Assembly: GCF_008709555.1 (NCBI RefSeq)
Contig: NZ_VYIJ01000002.1
Span: 62,001-126,000 of the forward strand
Source of the DNA: Thermoplasma sp.
Lineage (GTDB): Archaea; Thermoplasmatota; Thermoplasmata; Thermoplasmatales; Thermoplasmataceae
Reading direction: 5' to 3'
Length of the DNA stretch: 64,000 nt
Shown: positions 18,228 through 27,133 of the stretch, piece after piece
Numbering within the stretch: the stretch's first letter is position 1
Layout: every line of letters begins with the position of its first letter
Made by a program: the position numbers and the translations under genes
Notes under the pieces: generated by a model
The model's database searches: none
Seen by the model: the letters and a program-made list of their open reading frames with translations, nothing else
What the model was told of the DNA's origin: nothing

Positions 18228-19441
18228 GCATATATGAGGTAAAGAATAAATATCCTGACGATGCGGTCATACTGGCGCTTAGATATCTCGGCACTGCGCA
18301 TGAGATCACGTTGGATGAATTTGCGGTGCAGAACGGTATAGATGCCATCACAAAGTCGCAGATAGAGAGATTTGTTGACGATTATGTCAACAGGATGGGA
18401 AAGATACAGCCGCTTGTTGATGATCCAGATATAGAGGACATAACGATTTTACCTGAGAACTACGTGTATATTTACCACAGGACGCTTGGAAGCGTGCGTA
18501 CTGATATCTTCTTCACAGAATACGAGGCGGGAAGGTTTGCCAGGCACCTTGCACAGAGATCGGGAAAGACGCTGTCTGTATATAACCCGATCGTGGATAT
18601 ATCGCAGGGAAACTTAAGAATAAACCTCGTTCACCACGATGTTTCCAAGCCAACCATTTCCATAAGGAAGCTAAGATCGAATCCGTTCAATCCAGCAAAC
18701 CTGATCGGAAACGGCACGGTCTCCCCGGAGATTATGGCATACCTGTGGGAAGCCATACAGGCAAGGCTGAACATACTCATAACTGGTTCCACGGCAAGCG
18801 GGAAAACGACTTTCCTCAATGCCATTGCGATGTTCATAGATCCGCTTATCAACGTTGTGCTGGTTGAAGACACCCATGAACTCTACCTGGAAGGGAAAAA
18901 TATACTGCTAATGCAGCCCAAGCCCAATGTCAATGGGCTGTCCATGCAAGACCTTCTGGATGTGATATCCTACAGGAACCCCGAATACCTCATCGCTGGT
19001 GAGATCAGGGGTAGTGATATCGGTGCATTCTTCAACTATCTTGCTTCTGGGAGGAAGGGGATAACGACCGTGCATTCTGGAGGTCCGGCTAGCCTTATAA
19101 GAAGGCTCAGGTCGCCACCTAACTCCATACCGGATTCAAGCCTGATGAACGTGGACATCATTGTGGAGATGAAAAACGACCTCAGGAGGCATGTGGGCAA
19201 GGTTTCAGAGGTACGCATGGAGGATGGGATCCTGATCAACAACGTATATGAGTACAGCAACGGGGGCTACGAGGAATCTGGAGTTAGCTATGCTGTGAAA
19301 AAGATCGCCGGTCTGAGAAGCATGCCTGAGGCCCACGTCGAAGAGAGTATCAGGAAGAAGCGGGACTTTCTTGCCGGCCTTGACGCAAGGATCGGATCCA
19401 CCGATTTCTTGATCTCCCTATCAGAATTCAAGGCAGACTGA
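18224..19441 (+). CDS. Type IV filament/secretion ATPase (intact)
   Basis: A 405-residue secretion ATPase of the VirB11/TadA/FlaI family. Walker A is GSTASGKT (residues 188-195), the ATP-binding acid region is VLVEDTHELYL, the catalytic Glu260 is in LIAGEIRG, and the histidine box is TTVHSG at about 281. It powers assembly or retraction of a filament or secretion pseudopilus at the cytoplasmic face of the membrane. It overlaps the preceding gene by 4 nt and is the last gene of the four-gene cluster. No pilin-like gene with a class III signal peptide is seen in the window. Confidence 0.92.
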   Translation: MSIYEVKNKYPDDAVILALRYLGTAHEITLDEFAVQNGIDAITKSQIERFVDDYVNRMGKIQPLVDDPDIEDITILPENYVYIYHRTLGSVRTDIFFTEYEAGRFARHLAQRSGKTLSVYNPIVDISQGNLRINLVHHDVSKPTISIRKLRSNPFNPANLIGNGTVSPEIMAYLWEAIQARLNILITGSTASGKTTFLNAIAMFIDPLINVVLVEDTHELYLEGKNILLMQPKPNVNGLSMQDLLDVISYRNPEYLIAGEIRGSDIGAFFNYLASGRKGITTVHSGGPASLIRRLRSPPNSIPDSSLMNVDIIVEMKNDLRRHVGKVSEVRMEDGILINNVYEYSNGGYEESGVSYAVKKIAGLRSMPEAHVEESIRKKRDFLAGLDARIGSTDFLISLSEFKAD

Positions 19442-19479
19442 CCGACTGCAAAGGGAGAGAACCCTGCAGTGTTGATGGG

Positions 19480-20628
19480 TCACTTCCTCGACACGATCTT
19501 TATGACGTCTGAATCCTTCAGAACGTAATCCCTGCCAAGTATCATCTTCGTCCTGCCGTTTATAGCCCTTATGAACCCCTCACCGATATCAGTATGCACT
19601 TTGAATGCCAGATCGAGCGCTGTTGAGCCCTGAATCATAACGTATGCGTCAGGAAGAATGTTACCGGCCTTATCTGTCCACTTATTCTCATCGTATACTG
19701 GGTATACAACGATATAGTGGAGTATTTCCTTTACGACCTTCTCTATCAGATCATGGATCCTTATAACATGCGGCGTCCTGAACCACCTGTCGATCATGGC
19801 CAAGGCTTCCCTCTGCTTCTGATTCCCACCGATCACGTTGAATCCGGTAAGTACAGAATCTATCAGACCTGCGTTGCGGGCCCTCTTCACGGCCAGTTCG
19901 TATTCTGCAGAAACTATGTGTATATCTGGTATGGATCCTGTTATCCTCTCGATTGCGCCCGCATCGATCCTGTCGCCCTTGTTTCCAGCATAAACGATGG
20001 GCTTTGCGTGCTTCAGTATTGAGGACGCAAGGTTGTAGGCATCGTCTATGGTCCATATGCTCAGCCTTGCAGGAAAGAATTCGGTTTCCAGTATCTCAGC
20101 TATCTTCTTCTCGGATATTCCAAACAGGGCAAGCTTTCTCCTGAGTGCAACCTCGCGCCTTTCGCCTGCCGCCTCGCTGCGCCTGCTGAAGTGATCCCAG
20201 TCTGAATAGATCCTGTCAGCAAACCACTTCTTGATCTCATTTGTTACGAGTTCTATGCTCTTCCTTATCTCATCCACAGATCCGGAGGAAACGTCCACTA
20301 TGAGCACTATGGCATCAACATCCCTGACTGCGTCAAGGAATTCGTTGCCCATTCCCCTGCCCTCGCTGGCGCCCTCTATTAGGCCAGGGACGTCTATGAC
20401 CTGCACGGGCACGTACCTTATGCCGTTCTCGCAGTAACCCTCCCTTGGATTGCAGTGGGCCCCTATCTCGGTATCCGGACACTTCACCGTGAAGAATGTC
20501 ATGCCTAGGTTCGGTTTGACTGTGGTGAATGGAAAATCCCCGATCTCGGCCTCATTCTGCGTGGCCGCTGAGAAAAACGTTGATTTTCCGACATTTGGTT
20601 CACCGACGAGGCCGATCTTCACCGACAT
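19480..20628 (-). CDS. YchF/OLA1-type GTPase with TGS domain
   Basis: A 382-residue translation-associated GTPase of the Obg family. G1 is GLVGEPNVGKST at residues 6-17, G3 is DVPGLIEGA, and the G4-like site is YAGNKGD. A helical insertion follows and the C-terminus is a TGS domain (DAYVMIQGSTALDLAFKVHTDIGEGF). Archaeal members are conserved and of uncertain function, linked to ribosomes. A GVRYV.. insertion with CPDTEIGAHCNPREGYC holds three cysteines and may bind metal. It converges on the secretion ATPase gene. Confidence 0.9.
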   Translation of the reverse strand: MSVKIGLVGEPNVGKSTFFSAATQNEAEIGDFPFTTVKPNLGMTFFTVKCPDTEIGAHCNPREGYCENGIRYVPVQVIDVPGLIEGASEGRGMGNEFLDAVRDVDAIVLIVDVSSGSVDEIRKSIELVTNEIKKWFADRIYSDWDHFSRRSEAAGERREVALRRKLALFGISEKKIAEILETEFFPARLSIWTIDDAYNLASSILKHAKPIVYAGNKGDRIDAGAIERITGSIPDIHIVSAEYELAVKRARNAGLIDSVLTGFNVIGGNQKQREALAMIDRWFRTPHVIRIHDLIEKVVKEILHYIVVYPVYDENKWTDKAGNILPDAYVMIQGSTALDLAFKVHTDIGEGFIRAINGRTKMILGRDYVLKDSDVIKIVSRK

Positions 20629-20687
20629 ATCAGGCTGATTCCTTCTTTAAAAATAAAGGTTTTTCAGAAGTATATATAAAAAGGTGT

Positions 20688-22304
20688 TCAGTTCGTGGCC
20701 GGAAACGCTGTTTTTCTTTCCGACCTGCTCTTGAAACCAAGAGCTGCCAGATAGTACATCGTCTTGGCAAATCCGGCAAAGTTGTCGAATTCAACCTTTG
20801 CGAACTTTTCCGTTGCCTTGCCCTTTGTCTCGCCAAGCTCCTTGAATATGCCTTCAATGCCGGAGAATACGCGCTCGTTCATGTTTCTCACAACCCACTG
20901 TACTATTGGATTCCTCATCTCGCTGGTCAGGTAGGGGAACAGTTCCTTCGTCACCCTTATGGAATGTTTCCATGAGATGTACAGTATGTCCCAGTACTTC
21001 TTCGGTATCGTATCTATCCATGGGAATTCGTTGCCCTTGAGCCTACTTGCCGTCATCGGTATTACCGGAAGCGGGAATATCCACGCCTTTAGATCCAGGT
21101 CGATCATGCGTTCAACAAGCTTTATGCTCTCCTCTATGTCTTCGTCCGTCTCATCAGGGTATCCTATGGTCATCGTGTAGCACGGATGTATATGGTTGTC
21201 CACCATGATACCCGTAGCGTCCACTATGACATCGCCCCAGTCATGCGGGGTCCATGGGAACGGCTTTCCTCTCATGTACTTGGATATTATGCGCTCGCTT
21301 CCGCTTTCAAGACCGACAACTGGTGCCTCTGCGGTATATTTATCGTATTCAGCTATCTCCGCTATTGCCTCCACGGTCTTCGGACTTGACTTAGCCCCGG
21401 GTGCCGAGATGTGCGGAAAGTATATGTGTGTGGCACCCATCCTCTTTACAGTGGTAAACAGATTGACAAGAGCCTCATGATTCACCTGGAGCTTCTTTGA
21501 CCCGTAGAGCATTATGTCGTCCGTGAGCAGTTCTATGCTTCTTATGCCATGGTCTATGTTGAGCTGCACCTCCTTCACTATGTCCTCTATGGGTATGGAT
21601 CTGAAGGTTTCAGGCGTTATGGAGCAGAACTGGCATCCCCTGGGGCACCCACGGGTTATCTGGACCTCCCCGAACCTCGATGGCTTTATTATTGTCGGGA
21701 TCTCCTCCACCTTTGGCATGCGGCCGTACGTGACCTTCGGTATCTGCTCGTTTTTCTCAATCTTCCTGACAAGCTCAGGAAAATCTATCTCCGCTTCCCC
21801 GTCCAGCACCGCGTCAACCCAGTCAGGCATATCCATTGCAACCTGCCAGGCCCCAGGGCCGCCCACAATGACCTTAAACCCATACCTTGTCCTGAGCTTT
21901 CTTACCTTTTCACCCAGCTCCCTGAAGAACTTTGCAGTCCAGCTGTCTCCACCGCCAAATATCATGGTTAACTTTGTCGAAACAGGGCTGAGCGCGTAGG
22001 GGTCGTGCACGTTTATGCCCAGGACCTTTGTACCGGAATCAACGGTTTTCTCGAGATGCTCCGGTGGAGATACAACAACGGAGATGCCCTTCGATGCCAG
22101 TATTGCCTCCACCTTTCTTAGACCATACGGTGCGACAACAGCTTCTCCGCTTTCGTATGCCTTTATGGGCGGTGTGAAGAAGCGATCCATGAAGAAGCGT
22201 GGTACTAGCCTTGCAGGAAGACACGCAACATATCCCAGTGGTGATGATCCATTGTAATCTGTGAACGTACCCCTATCAGATGTCAATACTACTTCCCAGG
22301 ACAT
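20688..22304 (-). CDS. B12-binding-domain radical SAM protein
   Basis: A 538-residue protein. The N-terminal ~180 residues look like a cobalamin-binding-type Rossmann domain (KVIVGGPGAWQ, DAVLDGEAEIDF). A radical SAM domain follows with Cys220, Cys224 and Cys227 in CPRGCQFC, the 4Fe-4S ligands. Beyond that are LELLTDDIMLYG-type barrel strands, VGLESGSER, and a C-terminal region of unknown role. The substrate cannot be read. The gene stands alone between YchF and polB. A TATA-like GGTTTAAATATT lies upstream of the ATG. Confidence 0.88.
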   Translation of the reverse strand: MSWEVVLTSDRGTFTDYNGSSPLGYVACLPARLVPRFFMDRFFTPPIKAYESGEAVVAPYGLRKVEAILASKGISVVVSPPEHLEKTVDSGTKVLGINVHDPYALSPVSTKLTMIFGGGDSWTAKFFRELGEKVRKLRTRYGFKVIVGGPGAWQVAMDMPDWVDAVLDGEAEIDFPELVRKIEKNEQIPKVTYGRMPKVEEIPTIIKPSRFGEVQITRGCPRGCQFCSITPETFRSIPIEDIVKEVQLNIDHGIRSIELLTDDIMLYGSKKLQVNHEALVNLFTTVKRMGATHIYFPHISAPGAKSSPKTVEAIAEIAEYDKYTAEAPVVGLESGSERIISKYMRGKPFPWTPHDWGDVIVDATGIMVDNHIHPCYTMTIGYPDETDEDIEESIKLVERMIDLDLKAWIFPLPVIPMTASRLKGNEFPWIDTIPKKYWDILYISWKHSIRVTKELFPYLTSEMRNPIVQWVVRNMNERVFSGIEGIFKELGETKGKATEKFAKVEFDNFAGFAKTMYYLAALGFKSRSERKTAFPATN

Positions 22305-22597
22305 AAGTTAACAATACATCAAAATATTTAAACCTTGCTAATTTTATTCAACAAATGAAAATATAGTTGACTCATGCTAATAGATGCCGGTTAAAGTTTA
22401 CTTATAAATTTTTTATAGTTATATTTAACAATGATTTAAATGTATTGTCAAAAAACATGTCAATTTTCCGCAGACTATTCGCAATATGGAAGATGCCAAT
22501 ATCATGAACAAAAGATCGGGATCAAAGGGTCTAAAATGAACTGAATGGAGATCATTAAATCTTCAGGTCAGCGAATACATTTACAATATATAGCTGA

Positions 22598-24988
22598 TCA
22601 GAAGAAGCTGTCAAGGGTGCTGTTCTTGGGTGTCTCCTTTTCCTTTGGTTTTTTCTCATCCGTCGATGGTTCAAAGCTGTCCAATCTTGCTGTCTTATGT
22701 TCCTGGCCGAGGTCTGAACGGAACACGTCTATGACTCTGCCAAGCGTCTCAGAAAGCCTCCTCGCATAGTAATCCCAGTCCGGTTTAGCGCTGAGCTCCC
22801 TGCCGTATATGTACGGTTCAACCTCCTGCGGTGTGCGCTTGGCGTTGGTGACTATCCATGACACCTTCATTCCAGGAACGAATGTCTCCCCCATCTCTAT
22901 GAGCTTTTTCGCAGCCCTTATGTTGGCAAGCGATTCCTGATTGGCCCTGTAGCTGTCGAATTCCTTAACGGTTCTGGATATGACAAGGCTCTCAATGTCG
23001 ATGGATGGATCGCCTGACCTGACCTTCCGTATGAGATCGTCGGCGTATCTTATCGCACCATCTATATCCCTGTTCAGTATGAAGTCTATGACCTTCGACA
23101 ATGCCTGGCTCTGCAGGTCGAAGGAATCTGTCCTGCGGACCTCGTATCCCTTTATTATTATTTCGCCCTTCATGTCTTCCGGATAAACGCATCTTCCAGC
23201 ATACCTCTTTTTGGCTCCATGGGAAAAGAACGGGTCAAGAACCATTTGGAAGTCCAGAGTTAGGCCCTGCTCCTTCGAGAGCCTCTCACTGAGATCCTTG
23301 CCCCTCTTGATTGCTTCCTCCGTAGATTTGCCGCCAGATGCAACAAATACGCTGTCTGTATCTCCATATATCACGGTGTTTCCGGCAGCCTGAAGCGTTG
23401 ATATTATACCTTTTATGGTCTCTCTGGCAAAGGCTGTTATGGCACTTCCGATCTTGTGGTCGGTGAATCTGTAAAAGGAGGAGGCCAGAACTCCGTAGAA
23501 CGTGTTCATGAGGACCTTTATTGCGTTCTGTATGCCATCATAGAATTCCCGCTCTTCACGGGACTTGGCTGCCTTCATCTTCCGCTTCACATCATCCCTA
23601 TCGGCCATGAGGTCCTGGAGTATCCTTGGAATGAGGCCCTTCCTCTTCTCCGGCGAGAGGAAGCGTACCCCGGTTGGTGATTCGATATCGCCGTTGGGAT
23701 CTATGGTCGTGAAACAGACGTTGTACTTTATGATCATGGATGGGTACATGCTCTTGAAATCCAGAACTATAACGTTGGAGTAAAGCCCAGCACCTATGGT
23801 GTGCACGTATCCACCCTGGATCTCCTCGGTCTTGATCTCGTGCTGGTTCATTGGAACTCCAATGTTTTCCCTGTCAGCCGCTCTGATGAGTATGGAATCG
23901 ACGTAATTGCTTGTACCTACATTTGCCACATCGTCAAGAGGTAGCTTCGTCACAGACGACATGTACATCAGCCTGTTCAGCACCATCATCTTCTCGAAGA
24001 TACGCAGGGTCAGGTCTGCATCCTTTATGCAGTATGCTATAACCTCATCGCGCCTGTTCTTCCATTCCTCCTCTATCTTCAGGCGGTCTATGTTATCCTT
24101 GCCTTCCCCCAGAAGCATGTTTGCAACGTAATCCAGGGATTCATGCTTCGGATGGAGTATCCTCTTTACGCTCCACCACGTATCGCTTATAAGGCGTCCA
24201 TGTACACGCCAGAACTGGTTCATTATCCTTCTTGGGATCGAACCGTCTCTCCCTATCTCCATCTTTATTCCGTATCTGTCCATCCTCTTCTTTATAACAG
24301 GTATATCATAGCCATCTATGTTGTAGCCAGTTATGACGTCCGGGTCCTCTGCCCTTATGAGATCCACGAAACCATGAAGTATGTTTTGTTCGTCTCCGGA
24401 GATCGAACCAGTGACGGTTTTACCCTGAAAGCTTATCGAATAGCCTATCACCAGTATCTTTCCGTAATCCTCTATGTTCTCCCTGTTGATCTCGTTCTCA
24501 ACATCAAAACTAAGAACCTTCAGGTTGGGATTGAAATCACTCACGTTCTCGATCTTATCCACGCGTATGACCATATCAGTAGTGAAAGACGTCTCTCTGT
24601 CTGATATATCCTCCCCAGTTATCCTGACACATGATCCAAGGTCAAAATCGTATATGAACCTGTGGTGGAACGGTATGTCCGCAGCAAGAACCTCGAATGG
24701 ACATCTCCCTCTGTAATCCGGAACCTTCCACGGGGATCTTATGTATATCCTCTTGACATTCTCGAATTTCCCCCTTATCCAGAGCTTCTTATCCTCCATC
24801 TTGACGAATTCAGGATCATTCTGAATGGCCCTTAGATATGCCTCATCCGGATCCACAACATCAAAGTAAGGCCTGAAACCGAAGTATAGTGCCGTTACAG
24901 AATACCCATCCCTGGTTCTACCGAAGAGTTCAACAGCCACATCGCTCTGCCTGTAAGACGCAGAGACGATCCTGATCTCTATCTCCAT
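22598..24988 (-). CDS. polB: DNA polymerase, family B
   Basis: A 796-residue replicative/repair polymerase. The 3'-5' exonuclease motifs are SFDVENEI (Exo I), TGYNIDGYDIP (Exo II) and YCIKDADLT (Exo III). The polymerase motifs are DFKSMYPSMI (A), KVLMNTFYGVL (B) and YGDTDSVF (C). The C-terminal STLDSFF is a PIP box for PCNA, which is encoded 7 kb away. The TATA (CTATAAATATG) is centred about 24 nt before the ATG, so the mRNA is probably leaderless. A 14-bp palindrome lies just upstream of the TATA. Confidence 0.97.
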   Translation of the reverse strand: MEIEIRIVSASYRQSDVAVELFGRTRDGYSVTALYFGFRPYFDVVDPDEAYLRAIQNDPEFVKMEDKKLWIRGKFENVKRIYIRSPWKVPDYRGRCPFEVLAADIPFHHRFIYDFDLGSCVRITGEDISDRETSFTTDMVIRVDKIENVSDFNPNLKVLSFDVENEINRENIEDYGKILVIGYSISFQGKTVTGSISGDEQNILHGFVDLIRAEDPDVITGYNIDGYDIPVIKKRMDRYGIKMEIGRDGSIPRRIMNQFWRVHGRLISDTWWSVKRILHPKHESLDYVANMLLGEGKDNIDRLKIEEEWKNRRDEVIAYCIKDADLTLRIFEKMMVLNRLMYMSSVTKLPLDDVANVGTSNYVDSILIRAADRENIGVPMNQHEIKTEEIQGGYVHTIGAGLYSNVIVLDFKSMYPSMIIKYNVCFTTIDPNGDIESPTGVRFLSPEKRKGLIPRILQDLMADRDDVKRKMKAAKSREEREFYDGIQNAIKVLMNTFYGVLASSFYRFTDHKIGSAITAFARETIKGIISTLQAAGNTVIYGDTDSVFVASGGKSTEEAIKRGKDLSERLSKEQGLTLDFQMVLDPFFSHGAKKRYAGRCVYPEDMKGEIIIKGYEVRRTDSFDLQSQALSKVIDFILNRDIDGAIRYADDLIRKVRSGDPSIDIESLVISRTVKEFDSYRANQESLANIRAAKKLIEMGETFVPGMKVSWIVTNAKRTPQEVEPYIYGRELSAKPDWDYYARRLSETLGRVIDVFRSDLGQEHKTARLDSFEPSTDEKKPKEKETPKNSTLDSFF

Positions 24989-25035
24989 ACGAACACACCA
25001 TGCGTTACATATTTATAGATATGATGGGGACAGGA

Positions 25036-25049
25036 TTCCAGATCTGGAA
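25036..25049. promoter_or_regulatory. 14-bp perfect palindrome upstream of polB
   Basis: TTCCAGATCTGGAA is a perfect 14-bp palindrome placed about 30 nt upstream of the polB TATA box. It could be an operator or activator site for a dimeric regulator. Function is inference. Confidence 0.45.
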
Positions 25050-25184
25050 ACGAAATCCTGATGGGTAAAGGAGGTTAACTCAGGAGGATGCACTTCAGTT
25101 AATGCCTTCTGCACCACGGGTGTGGATGAAACAATCCAATGTGCAGCCATATGTACCTGCGAATCTTTTTCCCCAAAGTATTTT

Positions 25185-25415
25185 GTGCTGCTCCTCAGCT
25201 GAAGCTCTGGATCTTCATTTAACGTGAATGGTCCGCCTGCACGTGGTTATGGTCTAAAGGCGAAATATATCCACGGGCATCGATTGTGCACCAGCTCTAT
25301 AATTTGATCAACGAACGTATGAATGATATTTTTAAATTTCCAAAGGGAGAAGTCAGTGTATCTCAAGTCCGAATGAAAGCTTTACAGCTTCCTCCCAAAC
25401 CCATAACTTTTTTAA
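25185..25415 (-). mobile_element. Decayed IS200/IS605-like right end, copy 2
   Basis: On the minus strand the segment runs from AAAAAAGTTATGGGTTTGGG near 25410 to AGCTTCAGCTGAGGAGCAG then CAC near 25185. It shares with copy 1 the block CAAGTCCGAA next to the CC-rich block, and with copy 3 the 17-nt block GCTGGTGCACAATCGAT. Reading frames are broken by stops. The inner end abuts the mscS start, so the relic supplies that gene's upstream region. Confidence 0.5.
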
Positions 25416-25418
25416 GAG

Positions 25419-26330
25419 ATGGAACAATGCGAAAACGTGGGCAGAGGAAGAGTGAGATCTATTGCCGTATACGTTATAATTCTAGGTACAATAATGGTGG
25501 CCTTGCTGGCACTATTATACGCCATAAGCCTCTTCCACATAGTGCCCCTGAAGTTTTCCCATGTCCTCTACGCAATTGTCATAGGTGTGATCATATATGC
25601 GATAGTGAAGGTCACTGTGAAGTACTTCGAGCGATTCTTTGCCACTCACAAGGAATACAGACATCTCAAATATGTGACATTTATAATAAGCCTGGTTGGT
25701 TATTTTATAATAGCGCTGGCAGTACTCGCTGCGCTAGGCATAGATGTTTCCTCGGTTATACTTGGTTCCGCCTTTGTAAGCGTGGTCATAGGCCTTGCCG
25801 CACAGACCGTCCTTTCAAATGTGTTCGGCGGGCTTTTCATATCGGTTGTCAGGCCTTTCAACGTTGGCGATCAAGTGATAATAAACACATGGCAGTACGG
25901 AGCTTCCCTACCATCCTATCCTCCAAAGTACTTCTCCAGGGACTTTATGGAGGCATCGATGTACAGGGGTGTCATTCTCGACATCTCGATGAACTACACG
26001 ACGCTTGGGCTTGAATCAGGCGATACCGTCAGGATACCGAACGGCATAATGGTTCAGGCAGCGATCACGATAAGAAAGGGCATGGTGACAGTTCAGGCCA
26101 GATACGAGGTACCAAAATCGGTACCGTTCGATAGCGTTGCGCAGAAGCTCAGAGAAGATATACTGTCAGAGCACAACGCAAAGAATCTTGCCATATTCAT
26201 AGATGAGAGCACCCTAAACACATACATCATGCTCATAAGAGGAGATTTTCCCGGTGAGGATGCTGATCCCATCAGGAGCTCGATAATCCGGAAGGCCATG
26301 GCGATCGTGGAACCGATGAAGGCCCATTAA
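25419..26330 (+). CDS. Small-conductance mechanosensitive channel (MscS family)
   Basis: A 303-residue membrane channel. Three hydrophobic segments occur at roughly residues 12-38, 42-65 and 85-110. The pore-lining third helix with conserved Gly/Ala is SSVILGSAFVSVVIGLAAQ, followed by the family FGGLFISVVRPFNVGDQV. The C-terminal region is a soluble beta domain (GDTVRIPNGIMV). It releases osmolytes when the membrane is stretched. The upstream DNA is the IS relic. A GTG at codon 7 or 12 is an alternative start. Confidence 0.9.
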   Translation: MEQCENVGRGRVRSIAVYVIILGTIMVALLALLYAISLFHIVPLKFSHVLYAIVIGVIIYAIVKVTVKYFERFFATHKEYRHLKYVTFIISLVGYFIIALAVLAALGIDVSSVILGSAFVSVVIGLAAQTVLSNVFGGLFISVVRPFNVGDQVIINTWQYGASLPSYPPKYFSRDFMEASMYRGVILDISMNYTTLGLESGDTVRIPNGIMVQAAITIRKGMVTVQARYEVPKSVPFDSVAQKLREDILSEHNAKNLAIFIDESTLNTYIMLIRGDFPGEDADPIRSSIIRKAMAIVEPMKAH

Positions 26331-26340
26331 AGAATACAAA

Positions 26341-27108
26341 TCAGCGATGGCCGTGTATAGCACCCGTATCGCTGAAGAATGCTGAGATATATGCAGAACC
26401 TGTCTTTTCGAAGTACACGTTGAGACATTTCCCATCATAACCCATCTCGGAACATGGATGCTGTCTGAATTCCGGATAATCCTTGGATTTATAGTCCTGT
26501 TCAAACTTCATCGACATTGTTATGGAATAGAATGGCAGTCCGTTAGAATAGGCGCAGATGGCCAGAGGAAGAGTTCCGACTTTATGTATCAACGTGAGAT
26601 CGGAGAGGACAGAATCTGAACCCACCACAACGGCATCGCTCATTGAAAGTGCAAGGCACATCTCGGCATCTGTCACCAGGTAAACGTCCTTTCCTGACTC
26701 GTAAAGCGTTTTCGCCATGATCCGACCTTCCAGCATGGGACGGCTCTCAAGCACATAGACCCGCTTGATGCTGTCAGAAGATGATATGAATTCACGGACG
26801 TTATGGCTGTTGCTCATGGTGGTGATGGCTTCCGCGTCGATCCCATTCAGCGCATTTTCTATGGACTTACGCTCCTGCGTCAGCATAATATCTCGAAAAT
26901 TGTCAGGGGACATATCCGGATCGGAGATCGCGATCCTGGCCGCATTCCTGACAAGGGCCATTCCAACGAAGCTTTCCAGTATAGTTTCGTAATATCTCCT
27001 CTCTGGATGCCTGTGCAGAAATGAAAAAACCCTCATCGAAAGTTCGACCGATCCCGAGGTGTTGTCGTCTATAATGCTCCTGAATTCCTCTTGATCCGAT
27101 CGTGCCAT
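26341..27108 (-). CDS. eIF2B alpha/beta/delta-like protein (possible sugar-phosphate isomerase)
   Basis: A 255-residue protein of the eIF2B/MtnA/ribose-1,5-bisphosphate isomerase superfamily. Visible features are the VYVLESRPMLEGRIMAKTL segment, the DAEMCLALSMSDAVVVGSDSVLSD core that matches the family D..v..GaD.v..nG, and KVGTLPLAICA. An isomerase on a sugar phosphate is one possibility, supported by the aldose epimerase 25 nt upstream on the same strand. The start at 27108 is preferred because GGGAG lies 5 nt upstream; an ATG six codons earlier is possible. Confidence 0.8.
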   Translation of the reverse strand: MARSDQEEFRSIIDDNTSGSVELSMRVFSFLHRHPERRYYETILESFVGMALVRNAARIAISDPDMSPDNFRDIMLTQERKSIENALNGIDAEAITTMSNSHNVREFISSSDSIKRVYVLESRPMLEGRIMAKTLYESGKDVYLVTDAEMCLALSMSDAVVVGSDSVLSDLTLIHKVGTLPLAICAYSNGLPFYSITMSMKFEQDYKSKDYPEFRQHPCSEMGYDGKCLNVYFEKTGSAYISAFFSDTGAIHGHR

Positions 27109-27133
27109 ATTACTCCCTGCGATCATATTAGGG

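Larger units (their letters stand above)
24989..25418. other. Intergenic region: polB promoter, palindrome, IS relic
   Basis: A 430-nt spacer between divergent polB and mscS. From left: the polB TATA at about 25005-25015, a 14-bp palindrome at 25036-25049, about 130 nt with no recognised content, then the second IS relic (25185-25415) that reaches to within 4 nt of the mscS start. Confidence 0.6.

Noticed and set aside
25021..25060. Box C/D-like small RNA upstream of polB
   Set aside because: ATGATGG and CTGA are present, but there is no terminal stem, and the palindrome explains the symmetry better.
25286..26014. 242-residue frame overlapping mscS in another phase
   Set aside because: MscS in its own frame has clear channel motifs and membrane segments; this one is Cys/Arg-rich with no domain pattern.
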